A DNA stretch of 37,790 nucleotides from a bacterium (GCA_024277675.1 JAJRUS010000047.1:1-37790), one strand, 5' to 3'. Counted from the first letter of the stretch, positions 24,325-32,879 are shown. A program made the numbers and translations. The notes: generated by a model from the sequence alone, not told the origin.

Positions 24325-25200
24325 ATGCCGGATGTATGGACAATTCTAACTATCTTAAAGTGGACCGCCGGGTATTTTAAGCGGGCTAATATCGAATCCG
24401 CCCGGCTGGATGCTGAACTGTTGTTGGCCCATGTACTGGGGCAGGAGCGCACCAGGCTTTATATGAATTTTGACAAGCCGCTATTGCTGTCGGAGTTGGA
24501 GGCTTTCAAGCGGTTAATTCAAAGACGTGCCAGGCGTGAGCCGGTAGCCTATATTACCGGTAAGAAAGAATTCTGGTCGCTGGATTTTACGGTTAATAAA
24601 GATGTATTAATACCCAGACCGGAAACCGAACTGCTGATACAGACAGTAATTGAGCTGCAAAAAAGCAGGCGGCCTCACCCAATGACCATATTGGATATAG
24701 GCACCGGCAGTGGCAATATTGCCATAAGCTTAGCCAGCGAGCTGCCGGAGGCCAGGATATTGGCCGGCGATATTTCAGCTAAGGCATTGCAGGTAGCCCA
24801 GGAAAATGCCAGGCTACATAAGATTAACAAGGAGTTAAGTTTTTACCGGGGGGATTTATTCGGGGCTTTCAAAGAGAGTAAGCTTGAAGGTAGCGTCGAT
24901 TTTGTGGTGTCTAACCCGCCGTATATTCCCAGCCGGGAACTTGCGGGGCTTGAACCGGAGATAGATTTTGAACCCCGGCTGGCGCTGGATGGCGGCAGCG
25001 ATGGGGTCGACATACAGCAGCGGATCATCCAGGAATCGCTCAGGTTTTTGAGTTCCGGCGGTTATCTGGTTATGGAGACCGGAATCACGCAAGCCAGAGA
25101 GTTAGCACAACGGGGCCGCCGCCAGCCGGAATGGGTAGATTTTAAAATACTTCCCGATTACAGCGGATTACCAAGAGTGGTAGTGGGGAGAAAGGATTAA
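24325..25200 (+). CDS. prmC: Release factor glutamine methyltransferase PrmC
   Basis: This 291-residue SAM-dependent methyltransferase has an N-terminal helical domain (ARLDAELLLAHVLG, REPVAYITGKKEFW) and the Rossmann core with ILDIGTGSGNIAISLA. The catalytic NPPY lies at residues 197-200 (VSNPPYIPSRE). It methylates the glutamine of the GGQ motif in RF1 and RF2. It follows prfA closely and ends the housekeeping cluster, 13 bases from the convergent PilZ gene. No clear terminator is visible between them. Confidence 0.97.
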   Translation: MPDVWTILTILKWTAGYFKRANIESARLDAELLLAHVLGQERTRLYMNFDKPLLLSELEAFKRLIQRRARREPVAYITGKKEFWSLDFTVNKDVLIPRPETELLIQTVIELQKSRRPHPMTILDIGTGSGNIAISLASELPEARILAGDISAKALQVAQENARLHKINKELSFYRGDLFGAFKESKLEGSVDFVVSNPPYIPSRELAGLEPEIDFEPRLALDGGSDGVDIQQRIIQESLRFLSSGGYLVMETGITQARELAQRGRRQPEWVDFKILPDYSGLPRVVVGRKD

Positions 25201-25213
25201 CTTACGGCAGGTA

Positions 25214-25594
25214 TCAATCCAGGCTGCTATAAAATTCCTTCCATAACTGCTGCTGGTTTTCATTTAAATTAAAAGCAAATCCTATCTCATATATTTGATT
25301 ATCATTAACGCATATGTATTTATTCCATATAATATCAAGGGGTGCGTTTATTCTCAGAGGGTTTTTATCCCCAATTTCAACCATTTCCAGAGTCACATCT
25401 GGGTTAAAGAGAAGTTTGTCTACCCGTCGGTCATTATTTTTAGCCTTGAAAGTAATGTCCACCTTGAGACCATAGCAACTAATATCTGCCACGAAACCGA
25501 TTATGGTCAGGTCGCCGCCGGCAGTAAATTTGATTGGTAGCTTGCATTTTTTACGTTTACTTGTTCTGCGTTCTAATCCTTGGTGTTCACTCAT
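25214..25594 (-). CDS. PilZ domain protein (c-di-GMP binding)
   Basis: I start at the ATG read leftward from 25594, because AGGGG lies eight bases upstream and the protein then begins MSEHQGLERRTSKRKK; an upstream ATG at 25669 would add 25 residues. The 126-residue product has the PilZ RxxxR (RTSKR) and DxSxxG (DISCYG) motifs, both intact, so it should bind c-di-GMP. No other domain is visible, so it is a single-domain adaptor. It faces away from another PilZ gene at 25767. Partners may be envelope or glycan machinery, but that is inference. Confidence 0.85.
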   Translation of the reverse strand: MSEHQGLERRTSKRKKCKLPIKFTAGGDLTIIGFVADISCYGLKVDITFKAKNNDRRVDKLLFNPDVTLEMVEIGDKNPLRINAPLDIIWNKYICVNDNQIYEIGFAFNLNENQQQLWKEFYSSLD

Positions 25595-25609
25595 GAATAA
25601 ATCCCCTGT

Positions 25610-25615
25610 ATTATA
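25610..25615 (-). promoter_or_regulatory. -10 element for the leftward PilZ gene
   Basis: On the minus strand this reads TATAAT, about 15 bases before the AGGGG ribosome site. No good -35 is visible at the expected distance, so support is partial. Confidence 0.35.
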
Positions 25616-25702
25616 AAAAGCAACTTTCAAAATATTATTAATTCTACCCCAACAATTTACTTTAATCAATTAAATTATCTAAGCATATCTGGAAAAAAAA
25701 AG

Positions 25703-25731
25703 TTGAACAAAATGGCAGCGGGCGTTAAGAT
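25703..25731 (+). promoter_or_regulatory. Possible promoter for the rightward PilZ gene
   Basis: TTGAAC and TAAGAT are separated by 17 bases, about 35 bases before the start codon at 25767. Each box matches consensus at four of six positions. Confidence 0.35.
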
Positions 25732-25766
25732 GTATAAGTATGAAGCTATCTGAGTGCAGGCAATGA

Positions 25767-26150
25767 ATGGGTATGAAAAATATGAGAGAGTTTAAGCGAT
25801 ATGATGCCTTTATCCCGTCAACTGTTTTTGTTCCTGCGGCCTGGGGGGGGGGTAGGGTTGAAGTAAGTGGCTGGATAAAAGATATTTCTCAGCATGGAAT
25901 TGCTTTAGAAAGTTATATCTTTGCCCCGGCTGAAATAGATCAATTGGCAACAAACGGGCGGGTTATTGCCTTAATCCGACTTCCAGATAATTCTGCTATA
26001 AACGGAATGTGTGAAATAGCGTGGGTAAACTTTTCGCCAAAGCGAAAATATTGTACTATGGGACTCAAAATACTGACTATCGATGCACTTCAGCGGGACA
26101 GGTGGGAGTCCTTTGTTGAACACCTTTTCTCATATCAATGCCGGGCCTGA
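25767..26150 (+). CDS. PilZ domain protein (c-di-GMP binding), second copy
   Basis: This 127-residue protein has RxxxR (REFKR, residues 7-11) and DxSxxG (DISQHG) motifs, so the c-di-GMP site looks intact. The C-terminal half (CEIAWVNFSPKRKYCTMGLKIL) has the IxW...GLxF strand pattern of PilZ. It is transcribed divergently from the PilZ gene at 25214, with about 170 bases between the two starts, but the proteins are not close copies. The start is one of several in-frame ATGs (25767, 25773, 25782). A hairpin-plus-T-run terminator candidate follows at 26297. Confidence 0.82.
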   Translation: MGMKNMREFKRYDAFIPSTVFVPAAWGGGRVEVSGWIKDISQHGIALESYIFAPAEIDQLATNGRVIALIRLPDNSAINGMCEIAWVNFSPKRKYCTMGLKILTIDALQRDRWESFVEHLFSYQCRA

Positions 26151-26244
26151 TCTGCGAGATAAATGCTTAGCTAACGCTAAGTTCTTCCCCCAACGCTTCA
26201 TGCCAATCACCGAAAATCATAAAAAAATCATAAAAAAACCTTGC

Positions 26245-26290
26245 CAAATGAACCATTTGCGGGTATATTTGTATAAAATGGCTCATTTTA
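26245..26290. repeat. Two adjacent short inverted repeats
   Basis: CAAATG-aac-CATTTG (26245-26259) is followed by TAAAATG-gct-CATTTTA (26274-26290). Both stems are perfect with three-base loops and similar cores (AAATG/CATTT). They lie downstream of the PilZ gene and just before the terminator candidate. Confidence 0.5.
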
Positions 26291-26296
26291 CATAAA

Positions 26297-26319
26297 GCAG
26301 GGGATATTCGCCTGTTTTT
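26297..26319 (+). terminator. Probable intrinsic terminator after the PilZ gene
   Basis: GCAGG pairs with CCTGT, with a further GA/TC pair inside after one mismatch, and five T follow. The stem is short, so strength is uncertain. It is about 150 bases past the PilZ stop codon. Confidence 0.45.
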
Positions 26320-26380
26320 GTTTATTAACAGCTAAATAGAGTAAGTACGCCAGCTTATTTAACCCTGATAGAAGGTTGAT

Positions 26381-28249
26381 ATGAAAAAAGTAGCCCCGGG
26401 GCGCTTAAAAGAGATTCTTGTTGCGCATGATAAATGGCTTGAATCAGGGGGAACACAGGGTAGAATAGCCGATCTACAGGAAGCCGATCTACGGGAAGCC
26501 GATCTACAGGGAGCAAATCTTCAGGAAGCGATCCTTCAGGGAGCGAAGCTTAAGAGGGCTGATCTCAGAGGAGCCGATCTTCAAGGCGCCACTCTCCAGG
26601 GAGCAAATCTGGAGCGGGCAAATCTGGAGCGGGCAAATCTTCACCGGGCTAATTTACAGGAAGCTAATTTCGAAGGGGCAAATTTGCTTCAAGCCGACCT
26701 TCAGAATACTGATTTGCAGGATACCGTTTTGCGGGAGGCTGACTTACAGGATGCGGATCTTTCAGATGCGAAAAATCTTTCGATTAAACAACTGGCCGGG
26801 GCGAATATTTCAGGTATTGTTCTGCCCACAGCTACAGAGAAAATTGAAGAATTGGAAAGAGTTAAGGATGCATCCAAAAACGCCAAGCGGCTTTTTCAGT
26901 TCATGCTGTTTGGTTGTGTCTATGTGTTACTTACTGTGGCCACCACTAATGATGTTAATCTGCTTACCAACTTCGCTTTTTCGCCACTGCCGCTTATTGG
27001 GGTCTCAATTCGATTGGTTTGGTTCTATTTCGCCGCCCCTATCCTGTTGTTGGGTTTTTATGGGTACTTTCATCTTTATTTACAAGAGTTGTGGGCCGAG
27101 CTGTCCCATCAACCCGCCATCTTTCCTGACGGGAAACGGCTGGATGAGAAAGCTTACCCCTGGATATTAAATGGTATAGTACACTTACATTTTACCCTGC
27201 TGAGAAATAACAGCCCCCAACTATCCGGCATAAAAAGTTTTATCTCTATTTTGCTGGCCTGGTGGACCGTTCCGATAACGCTGGCTATATTATGGTTCAG
27301 CTATTTGACCCGACATGATTGGACGGTGACCAGCTTCCATATTATCCTGTTGCTAATATCTATCTGGCTTGGAATTAGATTTTACCTGCTGGCGGCCATC
27401 ACCTTTCGGGGAAAGAAAAGGTTTAAATGGCGTGAAGCTTTTTCAGGTGTTAAGAGCGCCAGGGCTTGTATAGGAATATGTGCGGTTATTATGCTGCTTG
27501 TTCCCTGGTACTCTTTCAAAGCTATTACAGGAAATTATTCTGAGCCATGGGATTTTTTATTCTCCTGGACAGTGGTGGATTTTGAAGCGGCGGATGTTTC
27601 TACCAAGCCCTTTAACTGGAATGGAGAAATTAAAGGTGTTAAGGGTGCCAGCCTGCGGGGCAGGAATTTACAGCGAGTTAAGGCCGCTCATGCCTTCCTG
27701 GTTAATGCCGACTTGCGGGAGACCAATCTAAAATTAGCTGACTTCTGGTATGCTGACCTGCGGGGAGCTAATCTACAGCGGGCTGAATTGAAAAATGCAT
27801 ACCTGAATAAAGCCAACCTGAGTGGTGCCGATATAGATTGGGCCAATCTAAATGGAGCAAACTTGAAGGGGGCCAGTCTGGAGGGGGCCAACTTAAAAGG
27901 CGCTTATCTTAGCGGAGCCGAACTTGGCGACGCTAATCTCAAGCTGGCCAATTTATGGAAAGCCGACTTGTCCCGGGCCAGCCTGTTACTGGCCAATCTC
28001 CAGGGAGCCAGCCTGGTATGGGCTGATCTCAGCAAGGTTACTCTTGAGGGAGCTGACTTAAGAGCAGCCAATCTGAATGGCGCCAATTTAAAAGGCGCCA
28101 ATTTGCGGGGCGCCCAGTTGGCGGGGGTGGATTTAACGAATGTGACCGGGCTTACAAAAAAACAGATTGAGTCTGCTTACATAGACCACAAAACCAAACT
28201 CCCGGATTACATTAAAGCTGGCGCTGAAGCAGCGGCGGTAGTTAAATAG
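26381..28249 (+). CDS. Membrane protein with pentapeptide-repeat domains on both sides of a transmembrane core
   Basis: This 622-residue protein begins with LVAHDKWLESGG, a common lead-in to pentapeptide repeats, then about twenty A(D/N)Lxx units (residues 30-140) capped by LSIKQLAGANISG. Residues 165-390 form a membrane region with about five helices (for example CVYVLLTVATT, WWTVPITLAILWF and IGICAVIMLLVPW). A second set of about thirty units (residues 425-595) ends with LTKKQIESAYIDHKTKLP, a typical C-terminal cap. The repeats should form right-handed quadrilateral beta-helices, probably both on the same membrane face or at least both soluble. The gene stands alone and follows a GAAGG ribosome site. 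Function is unknown; such proteins are usually binding or scaffold elements. Confidence 0.88.
   Translation: MKKVAPGRLKEILVAHDKWLESGGTQGRIADLQEADLREADLQGANLQEAILQGAKLKRADLRGADLQGATLQGANLERANLERANLHRANLQEANFEGANLLQADLQNTDLQDTVLREADLQDADLSDAKNLSIKQLAGANISGIVLPTATEKIEELERVKDASKNAKRLFQFMLFGCVYVLLTVATTNDVNLLTNFAFSPLPLIGVSIRLVWFYFAAPILLLGFYGYFHLYLQELWAELSHQPAIFPDGKRLDEKAYPWILNGIVHLHFTLLRNNSPQLSGIKSFISILLAWWTVPITLAILWFSYLTRHDWTVTSFHIILLLISIWLGIRFYLLAAITFRGKKRFKWREAFSGVKSARACIGICAVIMLLVPWYSFKAITGNYSEPWDFLFSWTVVDFEAADVSTKPFNWNGEIKGVKGASLRGRNLQRVKAAHAFLVNADLRETNLKLADFWYADLRGANLQRAELKNAYLNKANLSGADIDWANLNGANLKGASLEGANLKGAYLSGAELGDANLKLANLWKADLSRASLLLANLQGASLVWADLSKVTLEGADLRAANLNGANLKGANLRGAQLAGVDLTNVTGLTKKQIESAYIDHKTKLPDYIKAGAEAAAVVK
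26603..26640 (+). repeat. 15-bp tandem repeat inside the pentapeptide gene
   Basis: The unit AATCTGGAGCGGGCA occurs twice perfectly with partial copies at both ends, coding for ANLER ANLER. Fifteen bases is one protein repeat, so this is a recent in-frame duplication. Similar but imperfect 15-base units surround it. Confidence 0.85.
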
Positions 28250-28286
28250 GCATTATTTACGAACATTAAAGTGTTATACCGGGTAC

Positions 28287-28314
28287 TTGACATATGAATT
28301 ATAACATTTAGACT
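28287..28314 (+). promoter_or_regulatory. Promoter for the metalloprotease gene
   Basis: TTGACA (perfect -35) and TAGACT are 16 bases apart, about 73 bases before the start codon. The -10 matches at four of six positions. Confidence 0.5.
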
Positions 28315-28387
28315 ATGGTTGAAGTGCGGGTCTGCTCCATGCTATTTTTAAAGCAATTAATTTTTGTAACCAAGAGGAGCTTATAAT

Positions 28388-29998
28388 ATGAAAAAGCTTA
28401 ACAGTATGTTATCAATTGCGATATTAATATTTATCACTAGTCCGATGGAGATGGCCCAGCCTGGCCCTACCTCATGGGCAAACGGCTATTCCCTGGTTTT
28501 ATTGGATTGCAAAAACATGAAACAGGCTAAGCAGGTCAGGGATTATATCGAGAGCCAGGGCGGGCGGATTGCCTTAATCCTGTCCAAACATGCCATGACG
28601 GGCTGGATTTCCCCGGATATTGTTGATTCGCTGGTTCGCAGCCAGCATCGCATTAAAGCAGTGTATCATAATTCTGTTTCCCCTGAAACCGTTGAATATC
28701 AGGACGCTAAAACTCGTTTTGCGGTTAAATTTTTTAATTCGGTGGTCTCCGGTGAAATAACCCGGAAAATCGCCGCCAGGGCAACTGTGGAAAAAGTACC
28801 GCTGATGGATGACTCGCATGAGGCGCCCCCAATTTCATATAATGATTATATCCAAAACCTGAAACAACTTGGAATTGATGTAGAGGATTTTAAAAACAAA
28901 GGGTTGCTTATTAACCAAAGCCCAAATGCAGCCGGAAACAGCGACGCCATGACCGGCACGGTGGCCATGGGCATGTTCTTTGTTGAGAGTAACGGCGGCG
29001 TTGAGCCTGATTTATATGACTGGACAGCCGAGGCAGTGACTGATATGCTAAATCAAGCGGCTACTGCTTTGTCCTGGTGGGCAAGCCAGGCCCCCGGTTA
29101 TGGGGCAAATGTCAGCTTTAGCATTGTCTATTGGGATCCGATCGCCAATCCGACATTGGCCCAGGGGTATGAACCCCTGAATGGTACACATAGCTTTGGT
29201 GACGTACCGTTGTGGATTAATGAGATAATGAGCAACTTTGGTATTAATAGCGGGGATCATATTACCAGGGTTGCCGCTTTTAATACCTGGCTGAAGGGGG
29301 ATGTTGGAACTGATTGGGCTTATACGGCCTTTGTATGCTATAATCCGGCGCCGGCGCCCACTACTTATAATGATGGTTATTTTGCCTGGGCCTACTTAGG
29401 CGGCCCCTATACTCAGCTTCTTTATCGAAACAACGGTTGGGAAATCAGTGATTTTGCCCAAACGCTGGCCCATGAAACGGGACATGTTTTTAATGCCTGC
29501 GATGAGTATTATCAAGCCGGATACGGCGGCTGTACCAGTTGTGACCCATGCCTGGGAGGCGGGGTTCCCAACGGCAATTGTGAGTATTGTAATGCAGATT
29601 CAGTACCCTGCCTGATGAGAACCGGCCCTTGGGTCTTGTGTTGTTATACCCCGGGTCAGGTCGGCTGGCCATGGAGCATGACGGACTGTCAGAGCAGCAC
29701 TAATCCCCCTGAAGCCCCCTCCCGGCTTTCAGCCAGAGCCCCGCGCCGGCGGGGAACTATTAGGCTGCGCTGGCGAGATAATTCGGATAATGAGGATGGC
29801 TTTATCATTGAACTAAAGCGGGGCAACTGCACTTCCGGCAGACCTTGGCGGGAAATCGCCGATGTTGCTGCAAATACCGCCAGGTACTTGAATCGAAGAT
29901 TGAAACCGGGAACTGAATATGCTTACCGTGTACGAGCCTATAACGCTAATGGAGATTCAGGCTATTCCAACTGTAGATCAGCCACCACCCAGCCATAG
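28388..29998 (+). CDS. Secreted metzincin-like zinc metalloprotease with fibronectin III domain
   Basis: A 536-residue protein with an N-terminal signal sequence (basic start, then SMLSIAILIFITS). The zinc site is HETGHVFNACDEY: H362, E363 and H366, with D372 in the third-ligand position of an HExxHxxxxxD pattern. The usual metzincin Gly is Asn. A Cys-rich segment follows (CTSCDPC, CEYC, CLMRTG, CC), probably disulfide-bonded, and the C-terminal 95 residues form a fibronectin type III domain (ending YAYRVRAYNANGDSGYSN). The region between signal and catalytic domain resembles a propeptide. AAGAGGAG precedes the ATG. It is likely exported; substrate unknown. It is followed by a strong terminator. 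Confidence 0.85.
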   Translation: MKKLNSMLSIAILIFITSPMEMAQPGPTSWANGYSLVLLDCKNMKQAKQVRDYIESQGGRIALILSKHAMTGWISPDIVDSLVRSQHRIKAVYHNSVSPETVEYQDAKTRFAVKFFNSVVSGEITRKIAARATVEKVPLMDDSHEAPPISYNDYIQNLKQLGIDVEDFKNKGLLINQSPNAAGNSDAMTGTVAMGMFFVESNGGVEPDLYDWTAEAVTDMLNQAATALSWWASQAPGYGANVSFSIVYWDPIANPTLAQGYEPLNGTHSFGDVPLWINEIMSNFGINSGDHITRVAAFNTWLKGDVGTDWAYTAFVCYNPAPAPTTYNDGYFAWAYLGGPYTQLLYRNNGWEISDFAQTLAHETGHVFNACDEYYQAGYGGCTSCDPCLGGGVPNGNCEYCNADSVPCLMRTGPWVLCCYTPGQVGWPWSMTDCQSSTNPPEAPSRLSARAPRRRGTIRLRWRDNSDNEDGFIIELKRGNCTSGRPWREIADVAANTARYLNRRLKPGTEYAYRVRAYNANGDSGYSNCRSATTQP

Positions 29999-30106
29999 GC
30001 GGGTTAATTATTGTGGAGGGACATCATCAAGGTTCGCTTAGCAGCCGGAAACAGTAAAACCGGAAATTGTCGGCGCCACTAATAACATTACAGTTATTTA
30101 ACCGGG

Positions 30107-30140
30107 AAAAAGGCAACAGCTTTAAGGTGTTGCCTTTTTT
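30107..30140 (+). terminator. Intrinsic terminator after the metalloprotease gene
   Basis: GGCAACA (30112-30118) pairs with TGTTGCC (30128-30134) around a nine-base loop. Five A before the stem can pair with the T run after it (30135-30140). It is a textbook hairpin, and the A tract makes it potentially bidirectional. Confidence 0.88.
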
Positions 30141-30142
30141 GG

Positions 30143-30172
30143 TTGATGTTACATTGTTTTTTAAGGTATGAT
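30143..30172 (+). promoter_or_regulatory. Promoter for the beta-helix gene
   Basis: TTGATG and TATGAT (five of six at the -10) are 18 bases apart, beginning three bases after the terminator. The start codon lies about 85 bases downstream. Confidence 0.45.
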
Positions 30173-30257
30173 GAATATGGATATGCGCCTTACGATAAAG
30201 CAAGCAGTTTTCATGAATTAGCGGACAGGGTAGGGTGGAAGGGAGAGTTCTTTTTCT

Positions 30258-31316
30258 GTGAAATATAAAAAATTGCTAATCAGCGCTTGGGTCTGGGGCT
30301 TTATATTAATAGGATTGTCTACCGTATGGGCTGAAAGCCTGGAAGTTCCTCAACAGTTTAAGACAATTTCTCTGGCGCTGGCGGCGGCTACTGCTGGTGA
30401 TGAGGTGCTGGTGTCTCCCGGAACCTACCATGAAAATCTGATGCTCAAAAAAGGGGTTATTCTCCGTAGCCGGGGTAACGATGAGGAACGTAAGAATTTT
30501 ATCAACGCCTCCCGTACCATTATTCAATCCCCCGGCGACGGCGACCAGATTGTTTTAGGGACTGATGATGCGGTGTTGGACGGGTTTACTCTAAATGACC
30601 GGCAAAGTCAATTCAACCCGCGAAAAAAGCGTTACGGGGTTTATATTAATAAAAGTACGATGACCCTTACCAACTGCATTATTGCTTCTCTGCCATATTC
30701 CGGTGTCGGCATCATTGGCGCTACTCCAGAAATAAATATTATTAAAAACAATCGTATATATAAAAATATGGGGAATGGAATAACTTGCGAGCAAGGAGCC
30801 AAGGCCCAAATTGAATTTTGCCAAATCTATTTGAACGAGCAATCCGGTATTCACAATTCCACTAATGTAAAGGTCATCATAAAGCACAATACTATCCGTC
30901 AAAACGGCATTGACGGTATTATGAATTCGGATAGGGCTGAACCGGTAATTACGGAAAATGAGATCGCAGGAAATGGACTAAACGGCGTTGGATTACAGCG
31001 TATGAGCAAAGGCCGGGTGGAGTCTAACAAGATATGGGGCAATAAACAAGCCGGGATCGGGATCCGCATGGGGGCTGAGTGTGTTATATTGAATAATACC
31101 ATTATGGAAAATTTAATCGGCATCGGTTTGATGGATATTAAACAAGCCGTTATTGAAGCTAATAAAATTACGGGCAATTATATGGTAGGAATTGGCCTGG
31201 TTCGTTGCCGGGGGGGTAAGGTTGTAATACGCAAAAACGATTTGCGTGGAAATCGACTGTTTCCGGTAAGCCCTAATCTAGCATGCGAATTGATAGAAGA
31301 GGATAATCTTAAATAA
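30258..31316 (+). CDS. Secreted right-handed parallel beta-helix protein (NosD/pectate-lyase-like fold)
   Basis: This 352-residue protein starts at GTG 30258 and has a signal peptide (YKKLLISAWVWGFILIGLS, cleavage likely after VWA). The mature part starts with FKTISLALAAATAGDEVLVSPGTYHEN, the classic opening of parallel beta-helix proteins. Coils of about 22 residues follow, with patterns such as NRIYKNMGNGI, NTIRQNGIDGI, NEIAGNGLNGV and NKITGNYMVGI. Such folds occur in polysaccharide lyases, epimerases and structural repeat proteins. No catalytic triad is obvious, so enzymatic activity is undecided. It lies between a secreted protease and an SGNH hydrolase and next to a polysaccharide locus, so a role in surface glycan handling is possible. 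Confidence 0.82.
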   Translation: MKYKKLLISAWVWGFILIGLSTVWAESLEVPQQFKTISLALAAATAGDEVLVSPGTYHENLMLKKGVILRSRGNDEERKNFINASRTIIQSPGDGDQIVLGTDDAVLDGFTLNDRQSQFNPRKKRYGVYINKSTMTLTNCIIASLPYSGVGIIGATPEINIIKNNRIYKNMGNGITCEQGAKAQIEFCQIYLNEQSGIHNSTNVKVIIKHNTIRQNGIDGIMNSDRAEPVITENEIAGNGLNGVGLQRMSKGRVESNKIWGNKQAGIGIRMGAECVILNNTIMENLIGIGLMDIKQAVIEANKITGNYMVGIGLVRCRGGKVVIRKNDLRGNRLFPVSPNLACELIEEDNLK

Positions 31317-31446
31317 TTCCAGCAGAGATAAAAGGAATGGGGAAATGGATATGTTTATCGCCTTGCCCGGCTAATCCAGGATAAGTTTATGAATATATTG
31401 GGTTATAGATAAAACAGCAGATTGCTAAAAAAACGAAAGGATGTAA

Positions 31447-32754
31447 ATGAAAAAACAGCTCAAAAACCTTGTCCTCGGCGTGCTTACTCTAACCATCAGT
31501 GTTTTATTCTGTTTTATAGTGGTTGAAGTTTATCTGCGCTTAACTTCCCCTCCAGAGGCAGAAAAAACGATTATCCCCAATAGGTATTATATGAATCAAC
31601 CTTATATTAATAGAATATTTTACCCAAAGTTCATGCCGGGAATCTATGGCTCTTCCAAATTCCATACCAACAGAGATGGAATACGGGGTACTGATATAGA
31701 TGAGAACGCTTATAAAATTCTGTGTGTTGGTGGAAGCACTACTATCTGTGAATATCTGGATAATACAGAAACCTGGCCCCACCTGCTCATGCAGAAATTA
31801 AACCGTGAGGATTCTCCGGTGTGGGTGGGAAACGCTGGAAAGGCTGGTCTAAACACCTGGCATCATATTTTGCAAGTTAAATACTTACTACCTCAAACAG
31901 GGGCCGATTTAGTAATTATTCTTTGCGGCATAAACGATCAAGAATTATTTATCCGCCATTTTGCAGAGATAGAAAGCCTCCCCGATTCAACCAAGTTTAA
32001 ACAGGAACTGCTAAACAAGGCTTTTTACAGCCCCCCTCGAAACTCAACCATTTCTCTCCCTTGGTATAAAAAGCTGGTTTTATGGAGGAGAGCGAGTTTT
32101 TTCCGAAATAAGTATTATAATCCGGAGCTATCCTTACTAGAAAACCTGGTTAATCTTCCCCGTGTTTATAATAAATTACACGATCTAATCCAGGACGGAT
32201 TTGCCAGGCAGGATGAAATAGGAAAATGGTATGATATACTGCGGAAAAAAAGACAAGCTGCCGAAAAAATAGATACACCTCCAAAAGTCATGGAAAATTT
32301 GGATAAAGCCCTCCAACTATACGGCAATAATATTATAAAGATAACTGAAATTTGCAGGAAGAATAAAGCCCGGGTGGTTTTTCTCACTCAACCTACCTTA
32401 TGGCGCAAAAATAATTCCCCGGAGGAAGAAAATCGTCTCTGGAATGGCGTTGTCGGAGGATCCTACACAACCCCAAACCTTAAGTACCTTTCAACCGCCA
32501 GTTTAGAGGTACTTATGAATGCTTACAATAAAAAGCTGATCAGCGTTTGCCGGCAAGCAGGTATTGATTATATTGATTTGGCAAAATATATACCCAAGAG
32601 CCTGGAGTTATTTTATGATGATTGCCATTTTACCGAAAAAGGGGCAAAAGCAGTGGCTCAGGTAATAGCCGACAACCTGAAAAAAATGGGGCTTGATTTC
32701 TCATCAGGGAAAGTTGAGGGTAAGCAAGGCGACCCTTCAACCAGTCATAAGTAG
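31447..32754 (+). CDS. Membrane-anchored SGNH/GDSL-type hydrolase
   Basis: This 435-residue protein has one N-terminal membrane helix (LVLGVLTLTISVLFCFIVV) and an extracytoplasmic domain. Block I is CVGGSTT with Ser at about residue 97, block III is LCGINDQ, and block V is DDCHFTEKG with D391 and H394. These are the SGNH catalytic positions. Relatives act as acyl- or acetyl-esterases or acetyltransferases on glycans. The neighbouring beta-helix protein and the sugar locus make O-acyl editing of a polysaccharide a fair guess, not more. AAAGGA precedes the ATG. Base composition looks more AT-rich than the genes before it, as in the sulfotransferase. Confidence 0.83.
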   Translation: MKKQLKNLVLGVLTLTISVLFCFIVVEVYLRLTSPPEAEKTIIPNRYYMNQPYINRIFYPKFMPGIYGSSKFHTNRDGIRGTDIDENAYKILCVGGSTTICEYLDNTETWPHLLMQKLNREDSPVWVGNAGKAGLNTWHHILQVKYLLPQTGADLVIILCGINDQELFIRHFAEIESLPDSTKFKQELLNKAFYSPPRNSTISLPWYKKLVLWRRASFFRNKYYNPELSLLENLVNLPRVYNKLHDLIQDGFARQDEIGKWYDILRKKRQAAEKIDTPPKVMENLDKALQLYGNNIIKITEICRKNKARVVFLTQPTLWRKNNSPEEENRLWNGVVGGSYTTPNLKYLSTASLEVLMNAYNKKLISVCRQAGIDYIDLAKYIPKSLELFYDDCHFTEKGAKAVAQVIADNLKKMGLDFSSGKVEGKQGDPSTSHK

Positions 32755-32776
32755 CCAATTATCCAGCTCTTATTCA

Positions 32777-32804
32777 TTGACAAATCGGGGAAGGATATTA
32801 TAAT
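32777..32804 (+). promoter_or_regulatory. Consensus sigma-70-type promoter before the DUF3343 gene
   Basis: TTGACA (32777-32782) and TATAAT (32799-32804) are both perfect, 16 bases apart. Transcription would begin near 32811, leaving a leader of about 185 bases before the TTG start codon at 32997. Confidence 0.72.
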
Positions 32805-32879
32805 AGAGTCGGCCTGTAAACATTTTAATCCATTTTAAAGAAGATAGAAAATATTGTTAGGAGTCTAAAGTTGGTTATT

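Noticed and set aside
27688-28101. Two reverse frames with regular Ala/Pro/Leu/Arg repeats.
   Set aside because: They are the antisense of the pentapeptide repeats.
26463-28120. Repeats resembling a CRISPR array.
   Set aside because: The units are 15 bases, contiguous, in frame and encode A(D/N)Lxx pentapeptides; there are no spacers.
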